Both the position numbers and the translations under genes were made by a program. Source: Anthopleura xanthogrammica (Eukaryota; Cnidaria; Anthozoa; Actiniaria; Actiniidae). Taken from it: DNA of 64,000 bases. Below the pieces are notes generated by a model. It was not told where the DNA came from and searched no databases. It saw nothing but the letters and a program-made list of their open reading frames with translations. The stretch is taken from contig OZ025208.1 in the NCBI GenBank assembly GCA_964019055.1, forward strand, positions 10,887,597-10,951,596, read 5' to 3'. Below, piece after piece: positions 9,865 through 21,528 of the stretch (position 1 is the stretch's first letter; the number at the start of each line of letters is the position of its first letter).

Positions 9865-12800
9865 ATGTCTATAATCAGATTGTGGCCATTAGAGAGATTT
9901 TCAAGGTGTATTTCTGTGTCAAATACGAGCCAAAGCGCTCAGAGCCATCGAAATCCTGCGAACTGGAAGGTTTGTAGTCATTACTGAGCCAATTTATGAA
10001 TTAATTAGCTCAAAATAATACTAAATAGACTATGAAAATTACTTGATTTGGGTTCCGATGTCTCCAACCTGCTATGGAATTGAGAGGAAGGATTTCTAAA
10101 CTTATCTGGGAACCCATAAATCACTAATCACTACTTGGTCTCTATTTGCTAGGAAGGGGAACAAGCTGAGATGAATATAATTATACACTATCTATTAATA
10201 ATTTAATTAAAGGCACTCCTCATTCTCCCCTCCAACACCCCAAACCACCAAACCCACCCCCTCCCCCCACACACACACTCTCTCCTTCTTTCTGGAGAAA
10301 TAATTTTTCTACATGACACCCCTGCTATTCTTTGGCAAGAATTTCCATTTGCTCCCCATTCTTCTCCTCCCCCACCTTTCTGGAGAAGCCTTTTTTCTCC
10401 ACAACACTCCTAACCTTCTCAGACAAGAATTCCCATGGATGTTTATTAAACTGAGAGTCCCACCTTTGCCTCCTGGAGACCTGCCTTCTTTACTCCAATC
10501 TCCACACATCCACAGGAATCCTAAAACTATAGTCTTTACTGAAACTTGAGGCAGAAGTGGGACTTTTTCCCAGTCTTATACATATGGAAATTTTAATAAA
10601 TTATTCAATTATTTCTATTAAGTGAGATTTGTAATAGGTAATTTCAACATTTAAAATTTCATGATTTCTGTTAACATGTGCACTTCTACATTCAGTTAAC
10701 TCTATATGTTACTTAGTTAACTCTATATGTTCCTCTATATGTTCCTTGTGTGTAATCATTTTCATTTCCTGATTTTCTCTTGTATTTTTTTTTCTCTCAT
10801 AGGAGATTTCAAAGGACAATAGCTCTGACCTTCAGATTTCCTTTACAGATTCCAATCACCTTATTATTTCCTTCATGTCTAAGGGACAAAACCAAATTCT
10901 TGTAAGTGACTGGGCCATGCAGAATGATGATCTGGAGGGGGGGGGGGGGGGGGGCAATCCCATATATAGCCTATATCGGATGTTCCACTGGATATTGGGT
11001 ATAGTATTTTGGGATTTTGGTTTAAGACAGAGTATGTGATTTTCATAATATTGTCTTGAATATAGGGTTATAAGTATTGGATAGGTTAGAGGTATAGGGG
11101 CCCTAGGGTTTTCAAGTCTTAGATAGGCTATTCATTTAAATTTTATTTATGAAATTTTGTTCATAATAAGTCTGAGAAAAAATAGAAATATGTATATATA
11201 TATATATATATATATATCAGCAAATGTGCAGCTAGATAATAAAATATGCTATGCATCTAGTAGATTTGTCCATTCAAATCCTAAATAAATAATTTCTTCT
11301 ATTCTCTAAGTTATGAGTTTAGCATTGCCATAATACCAACAAAAATCAATGCACATCATTTTGATGCTGATCAAAAATTTTGAAAATTCTAATTCCCGTA
11401 CTCATAACAATTTATAACATAATGATTTATTACTTAATTGTGTTTCACAGGAAAACTTCTCACTGTTTGAATCAAAAAAGTGGCTGAGAGCAGCAGTGAA
11501 AGGAGACAGTGTTCTCTTTATGTACAAACACAAGGTAGGTCTTCAGTTTATAATTTACTAATTATTTAGACATGATGATAGCTTATCACAAAGGATGAGG
11601 TCAAACCAACTGTCATCTGATGGGACCTGATTTAGATAGTAGGGCTGTGGATAGCTTAACAACCCATCACTTCTGTGAGTGTAATCCTAGATTATGTACT
11701 TATACATCTCCAAAACAAGAACTCAAAATAATAAGAAATGTAAATTATCCCTATAGACACCTAATTGCACATTTCAAGGAAAACATAGGAGGAGAAGGGG
11801 TATGTGAGAGGGGTAAAAGGGAAAGGATACAAGGGAGCTGGGGTGCAAAAGAAATGCAAAAGAGAGGTGCAAGGGAGAGAGTGCAAGGGAGAGAGTGCAA
11901 GGGAGGGGTGCAAATAATGGGGCACAAAGGAAGAGGTGCAAGGGAGAGGTACAAGGGAGGCGGTGTAAGGGAGAGGGTACAAGGGAAGGGTACAAGAGGG
12001 GAGTGCAAGGGAGGGGTACAAGGGAGGGGTACAAGGGAAGGGGTGCAAGGGAGGGGTGCAAGTGAGTGTGTACAAGGAAGGGGTGCAAGAAAGTGGGTAT
12101 GAGGGGAAGGGGCACATGGGAGGGTCTAGGGAGGGGGTACATGCACAACTAATAAAATTGGGACCCAGAGATTGCACTACTCTCTATATAGACCTTAACA
12201 CATCAAATTCTCAAAAGTAAAAATCAATTTGTGTTTCACTAGTACTATTGGTGGGTGGCAGTTTTTCTGCAATTCAAGATCTAATACAATAATTTCTAAT
12301 TCATATTTTAAAAAAATAAATCTTTATTTTTTTTCTAGATTTCAGCATGAGATTACTAATAATTGTTAATAATTTCATCCAGTCATTTTCAGCATGTAGT
12401 CCTATTACCTAATAGTATACAATTATTATTAATTTTTCTATTTGGGTATTAATTAAGGACTCAACTCGAAGATTCCGCCTCAAATTTTCCACCACGTCAT
12501 CTCAGTCCTCCACCGCCTCATGCCTTGACTTTGTGTCTAAGATGTCCCTACACTTTGATGTAAGAGAGATACCTGTAGCCGAGGGAGAATCACAGATACC
12601 TATGGAAGATTCTCAAATGTTGACATCATCACAGCAAGGCAGTGCATCAGATGACTTCACGGGAACCGGAATGACCTTGTCAGATCTAGCAGGAAAGGTA
12701 TTTCATATGCAAGTCAGCCACAAAAAGCCAAATTTGTAACTTTTGCATTCTGATGCTTCAACTTGTGCTGGCATTTTTTTCTATGTGATCAACCTCAAAT

Positions 12801-13404
12801 AAACGTGCACAAACCAAAGTAACCATTGCAATGAATGTACTTGCTTTGAAATGTTAAATGCGTTCTTATTTGAGATGGATTGCATCCGCTTGCAAAGACC
12901 TTCTGCTGTAATCGACCTCGAAATAACGTGTGCAATTAGATACCAGGTATTGCAGTGCATTTCCATGTTTTGAAACCAAACATCTTACTGATCTTGTCAA
13001 CGCATATTGATGATATAGTTATGCACAACAATTTTTTTCATCATGCTTGCCATGGTGCACGCACTCACTCACCTTTCTGAGCCCTTCACTCCTTCCTGCA
13101 TTTTACTTCCTTCAAGTGTTCTTCTTTTTGGACTGCGCCCTGAGATATCCCCCTCCCCCCGAAATTTTATAGAATTATGGTTATGTTACCCTCTATAAAT
13201 TAGTTTCTTGATAATTTTTAAATCCTTTCTTTTCAGTCCACAAAAAGTTGCAATAATGACTTCCCAAAGGCATATGGAAGAACCAACATCCCTACTTCTC
13301 GTCTTGGTTTATTCATACGTTTATGCCTTACGGATTCGAATTTTCCATCATTTGTTGAGGAAGTGGAGAAAGAGCTTTTGGACCTTACATCAAGAAAGGC
13401 GTAG
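9865..13404 (+). CDS. REC114: Meiotic recombination protein REC114
   Basis: Five exons, all phase 0: 9865-9969, 10803-10901, 11451-11534, 12458-12697 and 13237-13404 (TAG at 13402), each with GT-AG borders, giving 231 residues. REC114 forms the RMM complex with MEI4 and IHO1-like partners that helps the SPO11/TOPOVIBL enzyme make meiotic DNA double-strand breaks on chromosome axes. The N-terminal part looks like the family's PH-like domain: a start with WPLERFSR, then a conserved Trp in FESKKWLRAAVKGDSVLF followed by RRFRLKF. A low-complexity Ser/Gln linker follows. The last exon holds the family's C-terminal helix, LGLFIRLCLTDSNFPSFV then EEVEKEL, the part known to bind MEI4. The length is close to that of other animal REC114 proteins. 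The identification is from remembered motif patterns, without alignment. Confidence 0.85.
11790..12135 (+). repeat. GA-rich minisatellite in REC114 intron 3
   Basis: About 340 bp of tandem, variable units of roughly 10-16 bases built on GGGGTGCAAGGGAG and GGTACAAGGGAG. Purines dominate the + strand. Long open frames on both strands here are artefacts of the repeat. Confidence 0.9.
12786..12976. repeat. Old tandem duplication in REC114 intron 4
   Basis: Two diverged copies, starting near 12786 and 12908 (period about 122), share the order ATC-ACCTC-AAATAAACGTG then ATTGCA-TG then TTTGAAA. Non-coding. Confidence 0.5.
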
Positions 13405-15506
13405 GTCTTCCACTCACATGGTAAGCAAAATGTTACTGAAGAAATATATTATTTTCTGGTTGGATTTTAATAATAATAACAAAATAACTTTATTACTTGT
13501 AACGCGCATGTTTCATATGCATATGCTCACATGCGCACAATTGTATGGCCATCTTGCTAATGATCCGGTAAACGGATGGGTGTAATGGTATATATACTCC
13601 CACATCAGATTAAAACCGACCATTCTTTATTATAATATTACTTCTTTCAAACAAGAGACTATAAATAGATTAAAATCAGAGTTTAGATGAAAATCACTTT
13701 TGCTAATATTCCTGTAACTTCACGCGCTTTCATCGTGCGTTTGGTTTTATGCCGCACGCGCGTACTGCACGCGCTCTACGCTGTTTGCTCCCGCTTTCTT
13801 GTGTTTTTCTTACTTCAATTCTGTCCTGAAGGCTCAGCAAAATAAATGTAAAATTACATAGGTTGAAGAAGCAATTTATTATATTATGAACCTAAACACA
13901 ACTTATTAGCATCTATTTGATTTAGTCGAAAAATCATACAATCATGTGCACCCATATGTTATCATGTCTGTGATGTTTACGAATAAAAAAGCCTGAATTA
14001 TATTTCCTCATTTATATCGTTGATAAGTCATTCACAAATATTTGATATATGTGTTCGCTTTGATGACATGGGTCATTCAAAGACGACTTAAATTCGCCGA
14101 TCGATATCATGGAATTGTTTCCGGTTTTCCAAGTTTTTTTTTCAGACAACTAATATTTCACATGTGCACCTACAGCAAATAAATGGAAAGAAATGTTTTC
14201 TAATATATTTTACTTTAAAGGCTAACATTAATTTTTCTCTCTTTCATTGACCGATAGCAATTTTAATCTCGGCCTATAACTATCTGTCATAACTTAGATT
14301 GTTGAAATATTTGATGCATACTGTAGATATCATCGAAAAACTTTATTCTTATTATTCTTATTTAGCATTATCAATTTTCGTATCTTGAATCTTATACCTA
14401 TGATTGAAACTTATAAATTTTATAAAACTTATAAATCTATTAATTCTGTTTCATATTCATTGATCGATAGCAATTTTAATCTCGGCCTAGGGTTGTCTAT
14501 CATAACTTAGATTTTTGAAGTGTGGGATGGAGAGATATTATCGAAAAAATATATTATTACTTTTCTTATCTTGAATCTTATACCTTAGCTTGAAACTTAT
14601 AGTTTTTTTTATCTATTAATTCTTTCATAATTTTAAAACATGCGTTTTTACAGTAAACTTTAAAAATTGAGAAGTGTTTTCCTCTTGACAACACGACCAG
14701 AACTTATCAATTTTTTTATTCCCATTGCATTATTTTCTATTACCTCAGTATCATGGATTCTAAGTAAAGTCGTGCCTATTTACAGAGTATTGCCAGTGAC
14801 TGAAGTGTTTTCCTAACAATTGCCATAAGCGTCATTATTTTTTGATCTAACTGATTATTATTTTCTATTAATTTAGTTTCATATATTTTAAAGCGTGCGT
14901 TTTTATAGTAGAATCTGAGTATTGACAAGTGACAAAATATAAGAATTGCCAAGAACACCCAATTATTTTTTTTTTCCAATTGTTTTATATTTTGGATGTA
15001 ATCTTGACAATATATAGGATTTCATTCTCGCAGCGTAGGTTTGCGTTTGCACGTGGATCTTCAAGTATGTCTACATTTCTTGACAAAAAGGCAATGAAAT
15101 TTGGGATAAATTTGGTGTTTTATAGAATAAATGAACCATAGCTATTAGCTATTTTTTTCCCTTTCCTTTCCAATTTTTTGTTGTTGCTTTCTTTCGTTTT
15201 GCTTTATTCGTTTTCCTTTTCGTTCCTATTCTTTCGTTTCCTTGTTTTTTCTTTCTTAAGTGGAATACAGTTTACTCAAAGAAATGACAGTCTTCCTGTG
15301 CAACCAGATATTGAATGAAGTTTTCGTTTAACAAATAAGCGACAAATATACCATCCTATTGGAAAACCTTCATACATCATATCTACTAAACACATATTTA
15401 CGTTCATCTGTCATAATAAGTCATAATTCTTCGGCGGGAAAACAATTACAAGGTCACCTGCCTTTCTTTCCATACTGTGTATTTCCCTCGAATAGATTCA
15501 TCAGAA
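13405..15506. other. AT-rich intergenic region
   Basis: No gene recognised between REC114 and the first GPCR. A diverged direct repeat is listed separately. CpG density rises again after about 13.5 kb. Confidence 0.5.
14245..14612. repeat. Diverged direct duplication, period about 213 bp
   Basis: Copy 1 starts near 14245 and copy 2 near 14458. Both carry the block GATAGCAATTTTAATCTCGG, then TCATAACTTAGAT, then TATCGAAAAA and TCTTGAATCTTATACCT. Part of a third copy may lie near 14880-14940. Non-coding. Confidence 0.7.
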
Positions 15507-16457
15507 ATGGCACTAAATATTTCCAAGCCCGCGGGCTGTTATTTTGACCCTGAAAACAGCGTTTCTAAAAATGAGACACAAATCTTAATGGTACTTAGCA
15601 TAATGTCTAGTATCTTGGCGATCATTGGAAATGGTATTATGTTGTATGTTGTCTACAAAAAAGAATCCTTCCACAGTACTTCTAACTTTTTTCTCTGCTC
15701 CCTTGCCGTTGCGGATCTTTTAGTGGGACTTGTTGCAAATCCAATCAGAACAGTCTTTCTCGGTATTAATCTTTGGACATCAAATAGAAACAGTCTGACA
15801 AAGTTCAATGACTTCCTTGCATGTCAATTGCTTGTAGCCACTGCATTTAACCTGTGTGCTGTCAGTGTCGACAGGCTAGTTGCTGTGAAATGGCCCCTAC
15901 GCTATCCTACTATTATGACGCCTATAATCACTAAAAGGATTATCAAGTGGATTTGGTTGTCTTCTCTTGGTTTTGGAATTCCCATGCTGGTCTTCAAAGA
16001 CGGGAAAAATGTTTGTATTTATTGGCTTTTTATTTCGTTATTGACACTTCTGTTCCCTCTTATTATAATTTTGTATTGCTACACTACTATCCTAAAAATT
16101 GCAAAGCAAAAACAAAAACACGTTGTACCACAAATTGATATGTCTTCTTTTCCCTCGTCTGCATCTGACTCAAGCAACGAGACTAATAAATACAGAAAGA
16201 ACCGCAAAGCCGTTGCAACATTCCTAATAATTCTAACTGTATTTTGCGTGTGTTTTATACCAAATGGCGTCTGTTCTGTGTTGTGTGTCATTCCATATGA
16301 CAAGTGTCCAGCACTCGCGCAAACTATTGTGAACAAATGGGAGTGGTACATCTTTCTTCTTTTGGCCACCTCATTTGTTAATCCTCTTTTGTATGGATTG
16401 CGTAATCGGCAATTCAGAACAGCATTTTTTAACCTGATTTCAAAGGTTTGTGCCTAA
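15507..16457 (+). CDS. Class A (rhodopsin-like) G protein-coupled receptor, orphan
   Basis: A single-exon gene of 316 residues. The ATG at 15507 was chosen over a non-ATG upstream extension and gives an N-terminus with sites NIS and NET. Seven hydrophobic segments are visible. Class A landmarks: GN in helix 1, LAVADL in helix 2, DRL followed by AVKWPLRYP at the end of helix 3 (DRY variant), a CFIPNG turn in helix 6 without the usual Trp, and NPLLY in helix 7. The Cys normally at the top of helix 3 is absent (Ser/Asn here), unlike in the three paralogues downstream. The tail is short and ends KVCA. It is the most diverged and the first of four tandem copies. The ligand cannot be inferred. Confidence 0.9.
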   Translation: MALNISKPAGCYFDPENSVSKNETQILMVLSIMSSILAIIGNGIMLYVVYKKESFHSTSNFFLCSLAVADLLVGLVANPIRTVFLGINLWTSNRNSLTKFNDFLACQLLVATAFNLCAVSVDRLVAVKWPLRYPTIMTPIITKRIIKWIWLSSLGFGIPMLVFKDGKNVCIYWLFISLLTLLFPLIIILYCYTTILKIAKQKQKHVVPQIDMSSFPSSASDSSNETNKYRKNRKAVATFLIILTVFCVCFIPNGVCSVLCVIPYDKCPALAQTIVNKWEWYIFLLLATSFVNPLLYGLRNRQFRTAFFNLISKVCA

Positions 16458-18131
16458 CTACCACTAGTAGTAATTGTACGAAAGTATATAACTTAATGTA
16501 CGAGCCAGTTGTTAACTGTGAACATAAACTGCTTAGTTTTAAAATCATTAATATTGTGTAAAGAACAAAACAAAAAAAAATGAAAGAAAGAAGAAGAAAA
16601 GAAGCAACGAAGGAATGATGGAAGAAACGAAGGAAATAAAAAAGAAACGCAGAAGAAAAGCAAATCGATTTGCGTCACCATTGCTTCGAGCAAATCGAAA
16701 TTGAAAGCGAAAAAAAGAAGGAAAGAAGAAACGAATAAAGAATAGAAAAAAAAACGAAAAATGTTGGCATCATTATTTAACGAGCGAAATCGAAAGCTAA
16801 AATCATACGTCAAAATCATTAGGTAAAATCTCAGGTAAAACTATAGTAGTTATTCTTGTCATAAAGTCCGCTAATTTGTGTCAAATATGGTACTTTTTTT
16901 TAAATATATAATATGGTCTTATATCTTAATAAAGTTGTTCGGAAGTTGGGTATTCCCCTTGTTTAGGGGATTTATCAGTCTAAGATGACGCTGTCAGTTA
17001 ATAAGTGTTGTTAAGATAAATAAATCATTAGGTTCAAATGCTAAAGTGATGTCATTGGCTTGCTGTCATGATATATGTGCCCTAAGCTTACAACTATACA
17101 GTTCGAAAAAGTATTACTAAGACATTTTTCATATCTGATTTCAACTAGTCGTTCCTTTTATTGGGACTGAGAAAAAGTGAAATGTTTGGAGAATATATGA
17201 AAAATAGAAGAGAGGCCGGAAATGTTCATTTCTCAACGGGTTTGCTTAATGACTTCTCTCTCCTTGTAGAATCCCACAATTATTTCAGCATCCAGGTTAA
17301 TTACTCACAGACCCGATCAAATACTGAGCCACTTTAATTTTCTTGAAAAAAAAAACAGTACTTCGGCAGTATTAATTTCTCTGCAGGATGGATTCACAAT
17401 AGACCTTATATATTCGTCGTGGTGGCAATTTTTTTCTTTCCAATTCAGACCACATGTCATTTCCATTAGACGAAAGACATTGATATAGATGCAAGCCAAA
17501 CAAGGATTCTTATTCTCTATAGAATGACACGTGGTCTGATATGGGAAAACATGAGACCTAAACCAATAAAGTCAATGCGCCGCGGGTTGTCCATCTTAAA
17601 ACGAAATGCATTCAAATTGACCATCATAAGAAAAAACAAATTTTACTTTTCGCTCAGACACTTGACTCCCTAACCTATGATGCAATTGTTGTTAGGCTGC
17701 AAGGGGTATAGTTTTTGTTTGAACATCATCTAGATGGCAAACCAAGCATCCATTCGCTAGTCCATTCATTTATCAATATAAGGAAGGAAGGAAGAAAGCA
17801 GTTGAATATGAAAAATATAGTATAATTACTACCGCCGCATAAGAGATGAGCAGATGGCTTGCGATGTTAAGAAAAAGATACGGTTAGACAATTACTCAGT
17901 TTTAATCATTTGAACTTTTGCTAATTAATACTTTCAATAAAATGTCTTGGCAGTGAAGACAGACTGAGGTGGGTTTCTCTTATCTTTCGTTGGTTGTCGG
18001 GAACATATTTTGCTATCTAGGCCCATTTAGACAGTAGTATGGCTTGTGTATATTCATAGGCAAAAATGACCCCTATACTTGTATGAGTAAGTTGGTTGCT
18101 GTTATTATTTGATAATATTATAATAACAAGA
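16458..18131. other. Intergenic region between GPCR copies 1 and 2
   Basis: It holds an A/G-rich, simple-sequence-like stretch at about 16565-16760. At about 17440-17640 lies a copy of a block (core GACACGTGGT-TGATATGGGAAAA, then AAACCAATAA and CCATCTT) that recurs upstream of the next two GPCR copies near 19500-19700 and 22130-22390. No coding exon is seen. Confidence 0.55.
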
Positions 18132-19106
18132 ATGGAGAGTCAAGAACCGCCAAAACTGTTTTGCAGAGCTTACGACAAAGACATCCTTCTGTCCTCTATG
18201 GAAAGGGGCATTTACATCGGCATTAGCACTCTTTGCAGTTTTTTAGCCATCACTGGAAATGGGCTTGTGATATTCCTAGTTTATAAGAAACAATCACTAC
18301 GCAATGTTTCCAACTTTTTTTTATGCTTTCTCGCTGTGGCTGATCTTTGGGCTGGACTTGTACCAATCCATATTAACACGTCGGTGGTATCGCTTGGTAT
18401 GTTGTTGAAGTGTAATACTCTTACCAAAATTAATGATTTTCTTGGAGTGCAACTTCTTGTGATTACAACACTGGACCTGTGTGCTGTGAGCATCGATAGG
18501 CTTATTGCTGTGAAATCGCCTTTGCGTTATCCAAGTATTATGACAGCACCAACCACACGACTTATCTTGCTGATTATAATGGTAACATCCATAGTCTTTG
18601 CTATACCTATTATATGCATTTGCGGCGATAGTTACATCTTAATTTATTGGCTTTTTATCTCGGCTTCCACGAATTTTATTTCCTTTCTCGTCGTTCTGTA
18701 CTGCTACAGCGTCATCTTAAGAATTTCTTCAGCACAACAGCAGCGTATTTTTCCAATAATGCATCTACAACCTCCTATTAATAACAGAAATGGCCGACAG
18801 ATTGGAAATATAAAAAACCGTAAAGCCATGACGAGGTTCCTTGCAATTATTTCTTTATTAATTTTGGCTTTTCTTCCCAATCTTATCTGCGCGATTCTAA
18901 TTCTGATTCCTTTCAAGAATTGTCCTTGGGCTGTGCAGGCTATTATAAATAACTGGGACTGGTGTGCGCTTTTCATGAATTTAAGCCCATTTGTGAATCC
19001 CTGTATTTATGCATTGAGCAACAAACAATTTCGATCTGCCTTTATGAACATTATCAAGAGGGAAAATGGATCAAATATAGTTCAAATGATGCGACAAGCG
19101 CACTGA
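18132..19106 (+). CDS. Class A GPCR, orphan, tandem copy 2
   Basis: A single exon of 324 residues starting at ATG 18132 (MESQEPPK...). Seven transmembrane segments with GNGLVIFLVY (helix 1), LAVADLWAGL (helix 2), KCNTL giving the helix 3 Cys, SIDRLIAVKSPLRYPS (DRY variant), CICGDS in extracellular loop 2 (disulphide partner), LAFLPNLIC (helix 6 without the CWxP Trp) and NPCIYALSNKQFR (helix 7 and start of helix 8). Basic residues around NRNGRQIGNIKNRKAM form the third intracellular loop. It is nearly identical to the broken copy 3, so that duplication is recent. The start is conserved with copy 3. Confidence 0.9.
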   Translation: MESQEPPKLFCRAYDKDILLSSMERGIYIGISTLCSFLAITGNGLVIFLVYKKQSLRNVSNFFLCFLAVADLWAGLVPIHINTSVVSLGMLLKCNTLTKINDFLGVQLLVITTLDLCAVSIDRLIAVKSPLRYPSIMTAPTTRLILLIIMVTSIVFAIPIICICGDSYILIYWLFISASTNFISFLVVLYCYSVILRISSAQQQRIFPIMHLQPPINNRNGRQIGNIKNRKAMTRFLAIISLLILAFLPNLICAILILIPFKNCPWAVQAIINNWDWCALFMNLSPFVNPCIYALSNKQFRSAFMNIIKRENGSNIVQMMRQAH

Positions 19107-20567
19107 AAATATTTTAATTCAGAAACCAGTTGAGCAACATTACGCCAGATGAGAGCCAAGTCTAAATTAACATCCCATAGCAGGCAGATGTTATTGGATA
19201 CTCTAACTTGAAACAGAAAAGGTTGCGCATCCAGGAATAGGAATAATATAGGCAAGAGAGATACTTCAGTCAAGAAAATGAGAAAGAAAGAGGTGCAGCA
19301 TACATCCATCTTCAGGGAGTCTAATTCAAAAAAGAATGTGGTGCGCATTCAGGAATGATATATATGGTAAAAGTTTCTTTAATTTTCTTGGAGAAAACAC
19401 TAACCAAGTTTCGTCAGTGTTGATTTGAAAGTTGGATATTTGCAGTTGTAAAGGAAGAATATGTCAGCAAGATGTATACGCAGCAGCCCTCTTTGGTCTT
19501 GGTTCAAGGTTTTGCCATTTCAGACCACGTATCATTCTTAAAGTACCATTTTTTTGCTTAACGGTTGCGCATGAGAAGACATTTGAATATGGATTCATCT
19601 CGAACAGACAAACAAAAAACTTATGGAAATGGGAAATATTAGACCAAAACCAATAAGGTATATAGTCAACTGCGCCACAGGTGGCCGTCATCTTGAAACG
19701 GGAAGCAAAGTAGACCATGAGTCATAAGTAAAGCGCACCAAAAATAGAAACCCTAATGCAAAAACTTGACACCGCACGTAATCCAAAGTCTTTCTCTTTA
19801 TTTGGTATTACGGGTATCAAAGCATCGCCTGTCCATGGATTGGGATATCCAGCAAGAAAAAAAAAGTAAGAAAGGAAGGAAGGAGAAATGCACATACGAA
19901 TATACGGATCATTTACAAATGCCTAAATTGAATATGAAAATAAAGTGAAATAACTACTGTCCAGATAAAAGATGAGAAGGTGGCTTTCGAAGGTTAAAAA
20001 AATATTAGGCCTAATAGATATTCAGTGTTTTATTTGAATTTTTAAACGCACATTAATGTAAAACCGGAATGTTTAAGCCATGCAAGCCATGTTAAATTCA
20101 CCTGACCTAACAATCTTCTAAAGCGTTTCCTTTTGGTTCAGCATTACTTAAAAGCGTTTTGCCATTCACGGATGTAAGTAATGACATCTTAGATGAACTT
20201 GAAATGGAGATGAAATAGAGTTAACCATAATTGTCAGGTATTAACTGAAAAATTTAGTTATTTCATGGGACTTGCATGAAACACCTTTTTGATTAAAATT
20301 TCAGTGAGTAATGCAAACTTGTTTCTTCACAGTGCAAGAGATATAGTATGTTGGGTTTATTTGATCTGTCGTTGGTTCATATTTTTTCATTGTCATCATT
20401 CTGAGCCAATTTTGACATTATTATGGCTTGTATATTATATTCATAGACAATAGTGACCGCATTACGTCTATGAACAGCTTAGGTGTTGCAAGAGAATATG
20501 AGCTCAATCCGAATTCAAGAGGCTGTCTTGGTTGCTGTTATTAGTTGGTAACATTGTAATAACAAGA
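19107..20567. other. Spacer between GPCR copies 2 and 3, part of the duplicated unit
   Basis: It contains two copies of the degenerate ~118-bp repeat (landmarks TGCGCAT at about 19223 and 19342) and the GACACGTGGT-like block near 19500-19700. No coding exon. Short stretches around 20512-20567 match the sequence before the ATG of copy 2. Confidence 0.55.
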
Positions 20568-21528
20568 ATGGAGAGCCGAGACCTGCCAGGACCGTGTATA
20601 ATTGACGAAGAGCAGCTCCTTCTGTCTTCTGTGGAAAGGGGCATTTACATCGGCATTAGCACTCTTTGCAGTTTTTTAGCCATCACTGGAAATGGGCTTG
20701 TGATATTTCTAGTTTATAAGAAACAGTCACTACGCAATGTTTCCAACTTTTTTCTATTCTCTCTCGCTGTGGCTGATCTTTGGGCTGGACTTGTACCAAT
20801 CCATATTAACACGTCGGTGGTATCGCTTGGTATGTTGTTGAAGTGTAATACTCTTACCAAAATTAATGATTTTCTTGGAGTGCAACTTCTTGTGATTACA
20901 ACACTGGACCTGTGTGCTGTGAGCATCGATAGGCTTATTGCCTTTGCGTTATCCAAGTATTATGACAGCACCAACCACACGACTTATCTTGCTGATTATA
21001 ATGGTAACATCCATAGTCTTTGCTATACCTATTATATGCATTTGCGGCGATAGTTACAACTTAATTTATTGGCTTTTTATCTCGGCTTCCACGATTTTTA
21101 TTTCCTTTCTCGTCGTTCTGTACTGCTACAGCGTCATCTTAAGAATTTCTTCAGCACAACAGCAGCGTATTTTTCCAATAATGCATCTACAACCTCCTAT
21201 TAATAACAGAAATGGCCGACAGATTGGAAATATAAAAAACCGTAAAGCCATGACGAGGTTCCTTGCAATTATTTCTTTATTAATTTTGGCTTTTCTTCCC
21301 AATCTTATCTGCGCGATTCTAATTCTGATTCCTTTCAAGAATTGTCCTTGGGCTGTGCAGGCTATTATAAATAACTGGGACTGGTGTGCGCTTTTCATGA
21401 ATTTAAGCCCATTTGTGAATCCCTGTATTTATGCATTGAGCAACAAACAATTTCGCTCTGCCCTTAAAAACATTATCAAGAGGGAAAATGGATCAAATAT
21501 AGTTCTAATGGTGCAACAAGCGCACTAA
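20568..21528 (+). pseudogene. Frameshifted class A GPCR, tandem copy 3
   Basis: Close to identical to copy 2 over most of its length, but 11 bases found in copy 2 are missing at about 20941, within the codons after the SIDRLIA motif (the AVKSP segment). This shifts the frame at the end of helix 3. The first half reads MESRDLPGPC... to DRLIA and then runs out of frame to a stop at 21053; the second half is open in another frame to 21528 and still carries intact helix 4-7 motifs including NPCIYAL. The gap is flanked by a 2-base GC repeat, as after a slippage or end-joining deletion. As written it cannot make a seven-helix receptor. Because the rest is so well preserved, an assembly or read error must also be considered. 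Confidence 0.85.

Noticed and set aside
11751..12177. Open frames rich in Pro/Leu/Ser (minus) and Gly/Arg (plus)
   Set aside because: They are produced by the REC114 intron minisatellite and lack any start, splice or domain support.
20568..21528. Two separate half-length receptor genes at GPCR copy 3
   Set aside because: Both halves align to one gene (copy 2) and are offset only by an 11-base gap, so it is one frameshifted pseudogene.
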